DNA of 64,000 nt from Anabaena catenula FACHB-362 (GCF_014698735.1 NZ_JACJTQ010000001.1:62001-126000); one strand, 5' to 3'. Counted from the stretch's first letter, positions 52,939 to 62,041 are shown. The notes: generated by a model from the sequence alone, not told the origin. Numbers and translations: made by a program.

Positions 52939-54852
52939 CTAGTCAAAAATAATTTTTGAATTAGGGACACAAGATAAAACTCGCTTCAAATTACTGCTCC
53001 AAAAATTCAGAGGAATCAGCGGAATAATATTGAGTGATTCAGAAAAATTTAAATCCAAATAAAGCTCATTAATAAGTTCTTGATCAAGTTCATCACTATA
53101 TTCTTCACCCAAAAAGCCCTTTCTGACAACACCCAAGATATAAAGTGGCTGTTCAGGAAAATATTTAAGTGCTTTTTGGACAAGATATGCCTCCTTCATC
53201 TGTGGGTAATCTGATAATTTACGAGATAATATTTTGATGATGTTATTTGGTAGATGATGAGGCTTAAATGTGTCTTTAGCATCAATAATTAAACGTTCTT
53301 CTTCTGCCAGCAAAGATAACCTATAATTATGATCTCCTCGTTCTCGATATTGATCTGCTAACTCAAAATTCCCCTGTTGTCTCATAAAAACGCGGATTAA
53401 TTCACAACCTGATGCAATTTTTCTATAATCATATTTAAAGGCAGTTTCAATATAATCAATTCCCTGAACATCTCCTAGTTCTAAGAAAATATTACCAAGC
53501 ATATAATTAGCATCTGAATGTTTTGGATCAATTTCCAGAACCCCTTGAAGTTGAGGAATAGCTGCTTTATCTCCGACAAAATTTTTTGTTAAACAAGCAA
53601 GGTTCCATTGCTTACTAATTTCTAACTTTTGATTATGACTTTGGTTTTCTAAATGTTTTAAACTCATTTGTAATTCTTGATATTGCTCATACCATATATT
53701 CCACTGAAAAGACATTTTCTGCTGCCATTCTCTATTCAGGTAGGTAATGCAATTTTCCAAATAGTTACCTAATAATTTCTGAGCAGCATTGATTGTGCGA
53801 TATTCAGAAATTTTTAATTGTCCTTCACACAATGGATTGTAGCCTAGAAAAGCAAGACGTTCTGATAGACAAGGATGAGTATCCTCATAGTTCGTTCTTT
53901 GATCAAGTTCTAAATCAAATAGTTTGGCTTTTTCCTCTAATAAACAACCTTTTTCTAAAGTGCTATAAAGCTCTGTATAAACTTTATTGGGAGTTGAGTT
54001 TTGATGATAACTTTGCTTATATAAAGGTTGCCAAAATGACATTTCAAGATGTCTATCAATAATATGAATATTAATTAGAGCTTTAGCGAGATTTTCAGAT
54101 CCTGTAATTTCTACTGCACAATGATCAGCTTCATATTCGTTCATCCGAGAAAGATAAAATGAATAGCCATATAGAAAAGGGGCATACCAATTTATAAATG
54201 TATTAATCATAAATGTAGAACTTTCGCTATATTTTTTGAGATTTTCCCAAACTTGATACCAGGTTTGACGAACTAAATATATTTGACCTTGTAATTGAGA
54301 ATGGTTACGAGATAGATGTCCCAATTCGTGTGCAAGTATACTCTGAAATTCTTCTAGAGAAAGAGCGCACATTAAAGGTAAACCTAAGATTAAGTAATTA
54401 TGATGTAATATCAGGGAACTTGGTATTTGAACTACACCAGCATTGAATTCTCCTGTCAATATAATATGATCAAACTTAGGAGCTTTTAGATTGGATGTTA
54501 GATTATCAATAAGATAGAAAAGTGCAGGAGCATCTTTATGTATTAGTTTCAAACCTTTTGGCTTCTGAAAGTAGACTTTTAAAGATTTAAATACTGTTAG
54601 AGAAATTGAAGGCAATAGTATGCCTAAACAAATAAATACTACGTTAATAATTCCTGCGGATATAGACAATGGAAAAAAGAATCCCAGCCAAATTAGCACC
54701 CCAGCAAATACCAGTGGAAGAATAATCAGAGCAATAATGTAGGCATATCCCATGTTAGCAAGCAATTTAAGATAAAACAGATATTTACGAGGATATTTAC
54801 GAGCAAATTCTTCCGTATTTTTCACAAGATTCTCGAATTGTTCCTGAGTCAT
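52939..54852 (-). CDS. Membrane M48-family metalloprotease with TPR-like repeats
   Basis: A protein of about 637 residues. Two membrane helices near the N-terminus (about 36-60 and 68-92) precede an M48 catalytic domain: zinc motif HELGH in QSILAHELGHLSRNHS (about residue 175-179) and the third ligand in NEYEADHCAVE. The C-terminal half (from about 400) contains TPR-like helices (HSDANYMLGNIFLELGDVQG). M48 enzymes such as HtpX degrade misfolded membrane proteins. GTG codons at 54864 and 54858 and ATG at 54852 are in frame; the GTG at 54858 has the best spacing (GGAG eight bases away), so the start is uncertain by up to four residues. Last gene of a minus-strand series led by two dynamins. Confidence 0.85.
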   Translation of the reverse strand: MTQEQFENLVKNTEEFARKYPRKYLFYLKLLANMGYAYIIALIILPLVFAGVLIWLGFFFPLSISAGIINVVFICLGILLPSISLTVFKSLKVYFQKPKGLKLIHKDAPALFYLIDNLTSNLKAPKFDHIILTGEFNAGVVQIPSSLILHHNYLILGLPLMCALSLEEFQSILAHELGHLSRNHSQLQGQIYLVRQTWYQVWENLKKYSESSTFMINTFINWYAPFLYGYSFYLSRMNEYEADHCAVEITGSENLAKALINIHIIDRHLEMSFWQPLYKQSYHQNSTPNKVYTELYSTLEKGCLLEEKAKLFDLELDQRTNYEDTHPCLSERLAFLGYNPLCEGQLKISEYRTINAAQKLLGNYLENCITYLNREWQQKMSFQWNIWYEQYQELQMSLKHLENQSHNQKLEISKQWNLACLTKNFVGDKAAIPQLQGVLEIDPKHSDANYMLGNIFLELGDVQGIDYIETAFKYDYRKIASGCELIRVFMRQQGNFELADQYRERGDHNYRLSLLAEEERLIIDAKDTFKPHHLPNNIIKILSRKLSDYPQMKEAYLVQKALKYFPEQPLYILGVVRKGFLGEEYSDELDQELINELYLDLNFSESLNIIPLIPLNFWSSNLKRVLSCVPNSKIIFD

Positions 54853-54940
54853 GCTCACAATCACATCTCCTCTGTTAATAATATTATTTACTCAACATTA
54901 AAGCATCTCAATAATTGAGACTAAATTATCAATTTATTTA

Positions 54941-57100
54941 TTATAATTCTGCTAAAATATTATAAGCATCATTAATTAACCGCATCTTCTCCTGTGCCTG
55001 TTTTTGCATTTGTGGTTGATTCACAAATAAATCAGGATGCCATTTTTTTACTAAAATTTTATAAGCTTGTTTAACCTCTGCAAAAGAAGCAGTAGGTTGT
55101 AACCCTAAAATTTTATAAGCGCGAGCAATTTTATCTATCTCGACTTGTTTTATTGGCGGATTTTGTGGTTTCTGATTTGTACCCGGTGATTTCATATTAG
55201 CTTTTATTTGCGCTATTTCTTGGTCTAGTTCCCAATTCCGAAATTTCGCTTCTACCTCTGCGGGGTTTGGTGGTGGAGGTGGTGGAGTATAAACCTGTTG
55301 ACGCGGAGGTTCTACCTTTGTTTGAGTATTCCGAGGAGTATTTTCTTTTGGAGGTGTATAAACTTGTTGTTTTAGTGGTTGAGGATTTGCAGATTTAGGT
55401 TTATCTTGATAAGGTTGATATTTAGTTGAGATATTCGCTTTCTTTAACTCTGCCAACAACTGATTAAATTCATTTTGCAACTTTTGTAAATCTTCCCTTT
55501 GTTGAGTAATTTCTACTGGTTCTTTAGTCGCTTCAAAGTAAATTACTTTAGCGGCTTTTTGTTCATATTCAGCCAAGATAGATAAACCCTGACTACTAAA
55601 ACGTGATAAATAATTTTCAGCCGCAGCTATACAAATTTTAGCAACTTGTTGATTATAAGAATCTTTAGTTGATTGTTCATCTTGTTTTTGCAAGTTTTTA
55701 TTTAATAAATAAGAAATACTCCCCACCACAGCAGCACCTACTGGGCCACCCAATAACCAACCAATACCACCTCCAACAGCTAGAGAACCCGGTTCACTTA
55801 AATCATTTGGATTAAGATTAGTTTGTTTTTCAGGTAGGGTTAATTGAGGTGCATTGGGAAAAGGAATTTTTAAATCTTCTGGACGTTCTGATTTGAAAAA
55901 ATCATAAGCTTGATACAGCCATTTAATTACAGAATTTTGTAATTCTGTCAAGTCTTTTTTAAAAGTTCCTGTTTGCCAAGATTGCAAATTATTTTCAGCC
56001 AGTGCAACTGCAATGTCAGCTTGATATTTGGCTAATAGATTAGGTAAAGATAACCAATTTTCTAATTCATAAATGCTGGTTTTAAAACCTTGATAAATTA
56101 GATTTTGAGCTTTTTGTTTAATTTCTATTCTGGCATTTTCTTTATCATCAAAAGTTTTAATTTCTTGATAACATTTATAAATTTTATCAACTAATAAAGT
56201 TTGCAGTTGAGAAGATACATTTTCCACTCTTGGTAAACGCACAGTACCAGAATTTTGTTGTAAAATCCCAACTAGATTTTGTAAAGCAGTTTCAAAAGCA
56301 GCTAAACCGCTACTATTCGCAAGCGCAACATCACCTTTTAATCTCGCGCGTAAAGCAGGTAAAGCATCAACTCGATATAAATTACTAAAACCGGGAGGTA
56401 AATCAGCGCGAAAACTTTCAGCTACAAATAGTAAACGATTTTGGACTTGTTTTTGTTCTTCCGGTTCGAGTAAATTTAGAAAATTCGCTACAAAAATAAC
56501 TGTTTTAATATTTCTATCTAATAACCAATCGCGGAGGTTTTCTCTCTCCCCCAACGTCATTAGTTTACGTGCATCTAATAATTGAATAACTAAATCTGTA
56601 CCTAATAACCTATCTTTTACTAAATTGTCTTGTGCTTCTCTATCATTAGTTCCTGGTAAATCAATAAATTCTATTCCCCGTTCTAAAAAAGGATGGGGAC
56701 AAAAAACTTCAACAGAAGCAACATCTTTTCGCATCTGTCTATTACCATCTAAAACCGCAAATTGTTGTAAAACTTCTGTACCACTGCGATAGATTTCTGT
56801 ACCATCTACTAACATAATTCGAGTACGGATAGTTGTACCATATTTAACGGTAATTGCTGCACCTGTTGTGGGAATTAAATCAATGGGTAAGGTACGATTT
56901 CCTAACATCGCATTTAGCAATGTTGATTTACCATGATTAAAGGGACCAAATACCGCAATCTGGAAATTAGGATTAGCTAAATAATCACAAATTGAAGTTA
57001 CATCTTGATGTAGTTGGGAATTGCGATCTAAATTCAATAATTTACAGGTAGATTTTAGAGCATTAGTTAATTCACTATAATCTTGATATTTTTGTTCCAT
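54941..57100 (-). CDS. Dynamin-like GTPase fused to a C-terminal DnaJ domain
   Basis: A 719-residue protein. GTPase part: P-loop GPFNHGKST (52-60), switch Thr in IPTTG, and DLPG at 147-150. The G4 position reads ANFLN (205-209) where the dynamin family has NKxD-like NAWD; the guanine-recognition Asp is missing. A helical stalk follows; about 448-480 is a glycine-rich hydrophobic hairpin (GGGIGWLLGGPVGAAVVG), like the membrane paddle of BDLP. A Pro-rich linker (PPPPPPNPAEV) leads to a J domain at the C-terminus with the HPD motif in KKWHPDLF. Such a fusion suggests recruitment of DnaK to membranes. ATG at 57100 is preferred to TTG at 57115. It lies 250 bases downstream of the BDLP gene. Confidence 0.85.
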   Translation of the reverse strand: MEQKYQDYSELTNALKSTCKLLNLDRNSQLHQDVTSICDYLANPNFQIAVFGPFNHGKSTLLNAMLGNRTLPIDLIPTTGAAITVKYGTTIRTRIMLVDGTEIYRSGTEVLQQFAVLDGNRQMRKDVASVEVFCPHPFLERGIEFIDLPGTNDREAQDNLVKDRLLGTDLVIQLLDARKLMTLGERENLRDWLLDRNIKTVIFVANFLNLLEPEEQKQVQNRLLFVAESFRADLPPGFSNLYRVDALPALRARLKGDVALANSSGLAAFETALQNLVGILQQNSGTVRLPRVENVSSQLQTLLVDKIYKCYQEIKTFDDKENARIEIKQKAQNLIYQGFKTSIYELENWLSLPNLLAKYQADIAVALAENNLQSWQTGTFKKDLTELQNSVIKWLYQAYDFFKSERPEDLKIPFPNAPQLTLPEKQTNLNPNDLSEPGSLAVGGGIGWLLGGPVGAAVVGSISYLLNKNLQKQDEQSTKDSYNQQVAKICIAAAENYLSRFSSQGLSILAEYEQKAAKVIYFEATKEPVEITQQREDLQKLQNEFNQLLAELKKANISTKYQPYQDKPKSANPQPLKQQVYTPPKENTPRNTQTKVEPPRQQVYTPPPPPPNPAEVEAKFRNWELDQEIAQIKANMKSPGTNQKPQNPPIKQVEIDKIARAYKILGLQPTASFAEVKQAYKILVKKWHPDLFVNQPQMQKQAQEKMRLINDAYNILAEL

Positions 57101-57351
57101 GATGTTGTTTGTCAATTATTATCTACTAATAAACTTATCCCAATTCTATGTAAGGTTGCGATTTATTTACGTAGGGGTAATTCATGAATTACCCCTACAA
57201 TGTGTAATTTGAGAGAAATCTTATAGACGCATCTTCATACAGAAATGGTATAGCATGAGCAAATCTGATGTTGGGTAACAAGAGCGTCAAACGCCATTCG
57301 CCCCAAGCCGGGAAACCCGTCCAAGGCGATGGCTCCCCAACCTACTTTTAA
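57101..57351. repeat. 28-bp perfect palindrome and repeat between the dynamin genes
   Basis: GTAGGGGTAATTCA at 57171-57184 is followed directly by its reverse complement to 57198, a 28-bp perfect palindrome. A GC-rich piece at 57290-57340 (ccgggaaacccgtccaaggcg) is a further dispersed repeat type. The palindrome could form a cruciform or a terminator after the BDLP gene. Confidence 0.8.
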
Positions 57352-59433
57352 TTAGCTATAATAAGCTAATAAGTTGCTGTAAGCAGCTTCGATTTTTTGC
57401 AATTGTTCGATAACATTCTCCTGTAAATTCTTAAACCGTTTAAATTCACTCTCTCGATTGATTTCCCGTGTTTTCTTCTGTTGGAGAAGATTATCTAATT
57501 CCGATTTTCGAGAAGTAATATCATCATTAATGCGCTGACTTACTTCTTTTTCGTAGGTATTAAAACATTCTTTTACCGCATCATAAACAATGGGAGCTTG
57601 TTCATTTGCTACTTGGGGAAGATATTTTACTAATTCTTTTTTCGCAGTTTTTACTAATTCTTTGCGTGCTTGATCTGCTTGTAAAATTCCCACTCCCAAA
57701 CCTAATAAAGCAAAGCCAATTGGACCAAGAAAAATGCCTGTCACTGCTGTAATCATTCCCCCCACACCAATGACAGTGAAGTAGTTTAAGAGGATGTTTT
57801 TCCAATCAAAACCCGCACCAGCTAAAGCGACACCTGCTAAGTTACCTCTAGATAAAGATAACAAACCCATTGCCCATTTTGCCCATCCAGGAGAGTTATC
57901 ATCTTCTGTGGTAGAATGGGTATTAATATTCACTTTTTGTCCAGTTAATTTTTCGGTGATTTGGTTGGTAACTTGATTGTAAGAAGCACCATATTGTGCA
58001 GCGGAATTAGATAATTCTCTAAACCCTGCATTCATGTCTTTTTCAGCAGTTAAAGTCCAAGCAGAAAATTTATCAGTGATATATTGTTCAAAGGCTTTTT
58101 GGAGCGCGATGTTAAAAGCGTCTCGTTTTCCACTACTTAAGAAATCAAACAAATTTAATTCTGGTTGATAGCGCAAGAAATCATTTTCAAAGTTATTACC
58201 TAAGTTTAAAACATAGCTGCGAAAAGATTCAGATATTCCTCGCGCTTGAGCATCTCTGGTATTGATAATTTCTTTTTGGAATTGATCACGGATATTATTG
58301 AGTTTGGTAAATTCAGGTTCAACCGAATCAATCCGTTTTTTCAATTCATCTACATCTTGATCAAGTAAAGGAATCCGTCTGTCAATCGCTTCGCGGGTAT
58401 GGTTTACAGCTTGTCTAGCTAAGGTTCTGACTTGACGCAATTCTGCGATCGCTCTTTCCCTAGTCAGAAACGTATTTAACGCCCCCATAAACTCAGGAAA
58501 GCCAGTGTTACTTAAATCAGCTTGGGGATTTTTTAATCTGCGTCTCAGTGCTTGAATTGAAGAAAGTTCAAACACTCTTTCTTCATAGATATCTTGTCCA
58601 TCTACAGAACAATATTCAGCTAAATTAGCTTTAAATACTTGTCGAAGTCTAGTTTCTGCTGCTGTCAATTCTTCAATATCATCAGGATCAATTAATGATT
58701 CTTTCACCTGATCCCAAGCATTAACCAAAAAGAAAACTGATAAACCTCGTCCTTTGATATAATTCTCTAAGTAACGTCTTTCCCCTAAAGTACAAGGTTG
58801 TGAAGCTCGCATGACAAATAAAATTGCATGACAGTTATTCACATATCCTAAAGATAACTCATTCCGGGCTTCTGTGTCATTCAACCCAGGACTATCAACA
58901 ATTTCAATGCCCTTTTCTAGTAAAGTTAAAGGATACTCAACAACGGCATAATCAACATCAGGAAATGCTTGTTTTTGTTCCTGTTCTAATTTCTTGGCTT
59001 CTGCCGGATCAATGGTATATTTATATTTAAAGGTTTGAAAGTCTAGCTGTTGCGGACTTTTGCCATCATTGAAATGAATAGTAACTTTTTTTTCTGCTCC
59101 ATAGCGTAAAATTGTTAATACTGCTGTGCAGGGATTTACGTCACTAGGTAATAAATTTTCACCAATCAAGGCATTGAGAAACGTACTTTTTCCCCGTTTC
59201 ATGTCACCTAAAACCAACAGCCTAAATACACCATTTCTGAGATTTTTACTAGCGGCTGTAATGTCTTCAATATCTCTGGTTAAACTTAACTTACCAGAAG
59301 AAGTATCTCCAGCTAATTCTGCTTGATTAATAGTATCGGCGATTCGACTTAAACAAATAGAAATTTCAGAACGAACTTGAGAAACACGTTCTAAATCATT
59401 GATAAATTTGTCAGTTCCAACTTGATAATTCAT
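57352..59433 (-). CDS. Bacterial dynamin-like protein, BDLP type
   Basis: A 693-residue GTPase with the same length and, from memory, near-identical motif set as the structurally solved BDLP of Nostoc punctiforme: P-loop GDMKRGKST (76-84, K82 essential in BDLP), T103 in the G2 loop, VDSPGLND around residue 180 and NAWD (G4) near 237-240. The hydrophobic membrane paddle is at about 570-610 (FTVIGVGGMITAVTGIFLG then PIGFALLGLGVG). BDLP binds and tubulates lipid bilayers in a GTP-dependent way. The small membrane protein gene ends 12 bases upstream, so the two are probably one operon. ATG at 59433. Confidence 0.95.
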   Translation of the reverse strand: MNYQVGTDKFINDLERVSQVRSEISICLSRIADTINQAELAGDTSSGKLSLTRDIEDITAASKNLRNGVFRLLVLGDMKRGKSTFLNALIGENLLPSDVNPCTAVLTILRYGAEKKVTIHFNDGKSPQQLDFQTFKYKYTIDPAEAKKLEQEQKQAFPDVDYAVVEYPLTLLEKGIEIVDSPGLNDTEARNELSLGYVNNCHAILFVMRASQPCTLGERRYLENYIKGRGLSVFFLVNAWDQVKESLIDPDDIEELTAAETRLRQVFKANLAEYCSVDGQDIYEERVFELSSIQALRRRLKNPQADLSNTGFPEFMGALNTFLTRERAIAELRQVRTLARQAVNHTREAIDRRIPLLDQDVDELKKRIDSVEPEFTKLNNIRDQFQKEIINTRDAQARGISESFRSYVLNLGNNFENDFLRYQPELNLFDFLSSGKRDAFNIALQKAFEQYITDKFSAWTLTAEKDMNAGFRELSNSAAQYGASYNQVTNQITEKLTGQKVNINTHSTTEDDNSPGWAKWAMGLLSLSRGNLAGVALAGAGFDWKNILLNYFTVIGVGGMITAVTGIFLGPIGFALLGLGVGILQADQARKELVKTAKKELVKYLPQVANEQAPIVYDAVKECFNTYEKEVSQRINDDITSRKSELDNLLQQKKTREINRESEFKRFKNLQENVIEQLQKIEAAYSNLLAYYS

Positions 59434-59445
59434 GGTGATGACACT

Positions 59446-59751
59446 TTATTTAGAGTTCTTAATTTTCGATTCCAAGAAAAGCTTGTAAGTCAGAAAAGCC
59501 AAAGCCCCAAAAATAACAATTCCCGCTAAAACTGAGGCTACTCGCACTGCAACCAAAGCTGCAACAGCGAAGCCAAAAAATTTCCCACCGAGAATTACTT
59601 TTTTTAGCCAAGGTTTTTGAGATTGTTCTGGTTGATGTTTCTGCGTTTTATAAAAAGGTGCATCAATAGCATGGATTTGATCGTCCATTTCTCGCAGTCG
59701 CTTTTCTACCTGACGTTGAATTTCTTGATTATGTTCATCGGGAGATTTCAT
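59446..59751 (-). CDS. Small membrane protein upstream of BDLP
   Basis: A 101-residue protein: a charged, helical N-terminal half (SPDEHNQEIQRQVEKRLREM) and one or two membrane helices at about 55-93 (GGKFFGFAVAALVAVRVA, LAGIVIFGALAFLTY), with a Lys-rich end. I do not recognise a family. It ends 12 bases before the BDLP start on the same strand, so it is likely co-translated and might act as a membrane anchor or partner. ATG at 59751. Confidence 0.65.
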   Translation of the reverse strand: MKSPDEHNQEIQRQVEKRLREMDDQIHAIDAPFYKTQKHQPEQSQKPWLKKVILGGKFFGFAVAALVAVRVASVLAGIVIFGALAFLTYKLFLESKIKNSK

Positions 59752-59865
59752 CAGCGTCCACCTTGTTTAGGACATTATTTAGTATATTGTATTGTAATTT
59801 ACGCCAGGAATTGAAAACAATAGTACAATCACTGTTGCTATCCTATTACTGGAGTAAATAAACAA

Positions 59866-59877
59866 GGTAATATTACC
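59866..59877. promoter_or_regulatory. 12-bp palindrome in the cysK / BDLP-operon divergent promoter region
   Basis: GGTAATATTACC is a perfect palindrome 115 bases upstream of the small membrane protein gene (minus) and about 160 bases upstream of cysK (plus). It is a possible operator; no factor is assigned. Confidence 0.3.
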
Positions 59878-59962
59878 ATTGCTGCATCTAGTTTAGATTC
59901 AATATTTTGTACTTGCTTTTCGGAAATTGTCGGTAACAAGATCGCAATAGGATGGAGATTAA

Positions 59963-60019
59963 ATGTCAGAATTTGATAGCGAAGCGCTGCTGCAAGCAGA
60001 TCGGGAAAAACTCAGGTAG
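59963..60019 (+). other. 18-codon ORF before cysK
   Basis: ATG at 59963 with a reasonable ribosome site (GGATGGAG, six bases away) opens an 18-codon [21 protein letters not shown], ending TAG at 60017-60019, eight bases before the cysK ATG. It contains no cysteine codon. It may be a translated leader peptide or chance. Confidence 0.35.
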
Positions 60020-60026
60020 ATTCAAC

Positions 60027-61001
60027 ATGGATATCAAAAATGGATTTGTCGGCACGATTGGCAACACACCACTAATTCGCTTAAACAGTTTTAGTGAAGA
60101 AACAGGTTGTGAAATCTTGGCTAAAGCAGAATTTCTCAACCCTGGTGGTTCAGTGAAAGATCGGGCTGCACTTTACATTATCGAAGATGCAGAAAAAAAA
60201 GGACTTCTCAAACCTGGTGGGACAGTAGTAGAAGGAACTGCGGGTAATACGGGTATTGGATTAGCGCATATATGCAACGCTAAAGGTTACAAATGCTTGA
60301 TTATTATTCCCAACACCCAATCCCAAGAAAAAATAGATGCTTTGACTACTTTGGGTGCAGAAGTTCGTCCTGTTCCGGCTGTACCTTACAAAGATCCTAA
60401 TAATTACGTCAAACTATCTGGTAGAATTGCGGCGGAAATGGAAAACGCAATTTGGGCTAATCAGTTTGATAATTTAGCCAATCGTCTCGCCCATTATGAA
60501 ACCACCGGTAGAGAAATTTGGCAACAGACCGACGGTAAAATAGATGGTTGGGTAGCGGCGACTGGTACAGGTGGTACTTATGCTGGTGTAGCAATGTACC
60601 TGAAGGATCAAAATCCGGCGGTTAAATGTGTTGTTGCTGACCCATTGGGTAGCGGACTATACAGCTATATCAAAACTGGTGAAATCAAAATCGAAGGTAA
60701 TTCCATTACTGAAGGTATTGGTAATAGTCGCATTACCGCCAATATGGAAGGCGCACCGATTGATGATGCCATGCAAATTGATGATCCAGAAGCGTTGCGT
60801 GTTGTTTACCAGCTATTAAGAAAAGATGGCTTATTAATGGGTGGTTCGACGGGAATTAATGTAGGTGCGGCTGTGGCTTTAGCTAAACAATTAGGCCCAG
60901 GACATACTATTGTCACTATCTTGTGTGACAGTGGTTCTCGCTATCAATCACGGATATTTAATAGTGAATGGTTAGCGAGTAAAGGATTAGTGATCAATTA
61001 G
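60027..61001 (+). CDS. cysK: Cysteine synthase A (O-acetylserine sulfhydrylase)
   Basis: A 324-residue PLP enzyme that makes cysteine from O-acetylserine and sulfide. The PLP lysine is in [11 protein letters not shown] (about K41), the substrate loop is [10 protein letters not shown] and the phosphate-binding loop is GTGGTYAG. It is the cyanobacterial type. The ATG at 60027 gives the conserved start [16 protein letters not shown]; an in-frame ATG at 59952 gives a poor leader and is rejected. A hairpin terminator follows the stop. Confidence 0.94.
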   Translation: MDIKNGFVGTIGNTPLIRLNSFSEETGCEILAKAEFLNPGGSVKDRAALYIIEDAEKKGLLKPGGTVVEGTAGNTGIGLAHICNAKGYKCLIIIPNTQSQEKIDALTTLGAEVRPVPAVPYKDPNNYVKLSGRIAAEMENAIWANQFDNLANRLAHYETTGREIWQQTDGKIDGWVAATGTGGTYAGVAMYLKDQNPAVKCVVADPLGSGLYSYIKTGEIKIEGNSITEGIGNSRITANMEGAPIDDAMQIDDPEALRVVYQLLRKDGLLMGGSTGINVGAAVALAKQLGPGHTIVTILCDSGSRYQSRIFNSEWLASKGLVIN

Positions 61002-61013
61002 AAGTTTTTACCT

Positions 61014-61035
61014 ATCGCCACTATTGGGTGGCGAT
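61014..61035 (+). terminator. Hairpin terminator of cysK
   Basis: ATCGCCAC (61014-61021) pairs with GTGGCGAT (61028-61035) around a six-base loop, followed by gctaaaactttatttt. The T-run is broken, so efficiency is uncertain. Confidence 0.5.
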
Positions 61036-61145
61036 GCTAAAACTTTATTTTAATTGAGTTTTGCTGTGAGAAAAAGTCAGAAATAAAATTATTTCTACCA
61101 ATGGATAAACATCTCTTAGCATCTAGGTTACAACCTTAAATAATT

Positions 61146-61405
61146 ATGGACTTTGAATTTGATCCTAACAAAAGTGCAATTAATAAAACCAAGCATGGCA
61201 TTGATTTTATTGAAGCGCAGAAACTTTGGATAGATGTAAATCGGATTGAAATTCCAGCCCGTACCGAAGATGAGGCTCGTTTTTAGTCATTGCTAAGATT
61301 GCTGATAAACATTGGTCAGCAGTCATTACTTATCGTAGTGATAAAATAAGAATTATTTCAGTTCGTCGTTCCCGTAACGAAGAGGTAAGTATTTATGAAA
61401 GCTGA
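61146..61405 (+). pseudogene. brnT: BrnT-family toxin, broken by a one-base frameshift
   Basis: The first frame gives MDFEFDPNKSAINKTKHGID then EDEARF and stops at TAG (61284-61286). Adding one T in the run 61280-61284 restores the frame: LVIAKIADKHWSAVITYRSD and IRIISVRRSRNEEVSIYES, which completes a BrnT of about 86 residues (the last codons overlap the brnA start). The BrnT core FEFDPNKSAINKTKHGI and the RRSRNEE motif are both present. The lesion in a homopolymer may be a true mutation or a sequencing error. Confidence 0.85.
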
Positions 61406-61628
61406 AGAATTTGATGCAAAGTTTGACAACGATGAAGACATCACTGAATTCTTAGATTTATCTCAAGCACGTCGTCCAGGTTATGAACAAAAACGAATTA
61501 ATATTGATTTCCCGATTTGGATGATTGAAGCCTTAGAACATGAAGCCAAGCGTTTGGGTGTGACTTCTGATTCTATTATTAAATTGTGGCTGGCTGAACG
61601 TCTTGATAAAAAAGTTACTAGTGGGTAA
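61395..61628 (+). CDS. brnA: BrnA-family antitoxin
   Basis: A 77-residue antitoxin of the BrnA family: an acidic N-terminus (FDAKFDNDEDITEFLDLSQA), then RPGYEQKRINIDFPIWMIEA and a RHH-like C-terminal helix pair ALEHEAKRLGVTSDSIIKL then WLAERLDKK. It overlaps the brnT reading frame by 11 bases and would repress the operon. It remains intact although its toxin is frameshifted. ATG at 61395. Confidence 0.87.
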   Translation: MKAEEFDAKFDNDEDITEFLDLSQARRPGYEQKRINIDFPIWMIEALEHEAKRLGVTSDSIIKLWLAERLDKKVTSG

Positions 61629-61673
61629 ACACAGTAAAAATTTGGATATTTTTAGTGAATTAACATCAAAAAA

Positions 61674-61985
61674 ATGTCAAATGTCCCAACCCAGAAAAAA
61701 CCTCTTCCTAATTGTGTGCAAGTATGTCAACATCGTACTTGTAGAAAACAAGGTGCAGAGGAAGTTTTAGCCGCTTTACAAGCTTTACCTGTATTTAATG
61801 TGACAGTTACAGCTAGTGGCTGCTTAGGTCAATGTGGTAATGGTCCAATGGTGCTAGTCTTACCAGAGATGGTTTGGTATTGTGGAGTTAAACCTCAAGA
61901 AATACCGCGACTGGTAGAACAACATTTATTAGGTGGTAAAAAAGTTAAATATATGCTTTATTATCGGTTTCATCCCCAGGGATAA
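61674..61985 (+). CDS. Thioredoxin-like [2Fe-2S] ferredoxin-domain protein
   Basis: A 103-residue protein with the four-cysteine pattern of the thioredoxin-like [2Fe-2S] family: C18-x4-C23 (VCQHRTCRKQG) and C50-x3-C54 (SGCLGQCGNGPMV). An additional C14 precedes them. It is a likely small electron carrier or sensor; partners unknown. ATG at 61674, 45 bases after brnA. Confidence 0.88.
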   Translation: MSNVPTQKKPLPNCVQVCQHRTCRKQGAEEVLAALQALPVFNVTVTASGCLGQCGNGPMVLVLPEMVWYCGVKPQEIPRLVEQHLLGGKKVKYMLYYRFHPQG

Positions 61986-62041
61986 AGCTAACTGAAAATA
62001 CATAAATTCTGTAATTTGCTGTAAATAAAGCGAGGGAATTA

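Noticed and set aside
59952-60026. N-terminal extension of cysK
   Set aside because: The 25 extra residues do not fit the family, and the conserved start is [12 protein letters not shown] at 60027.
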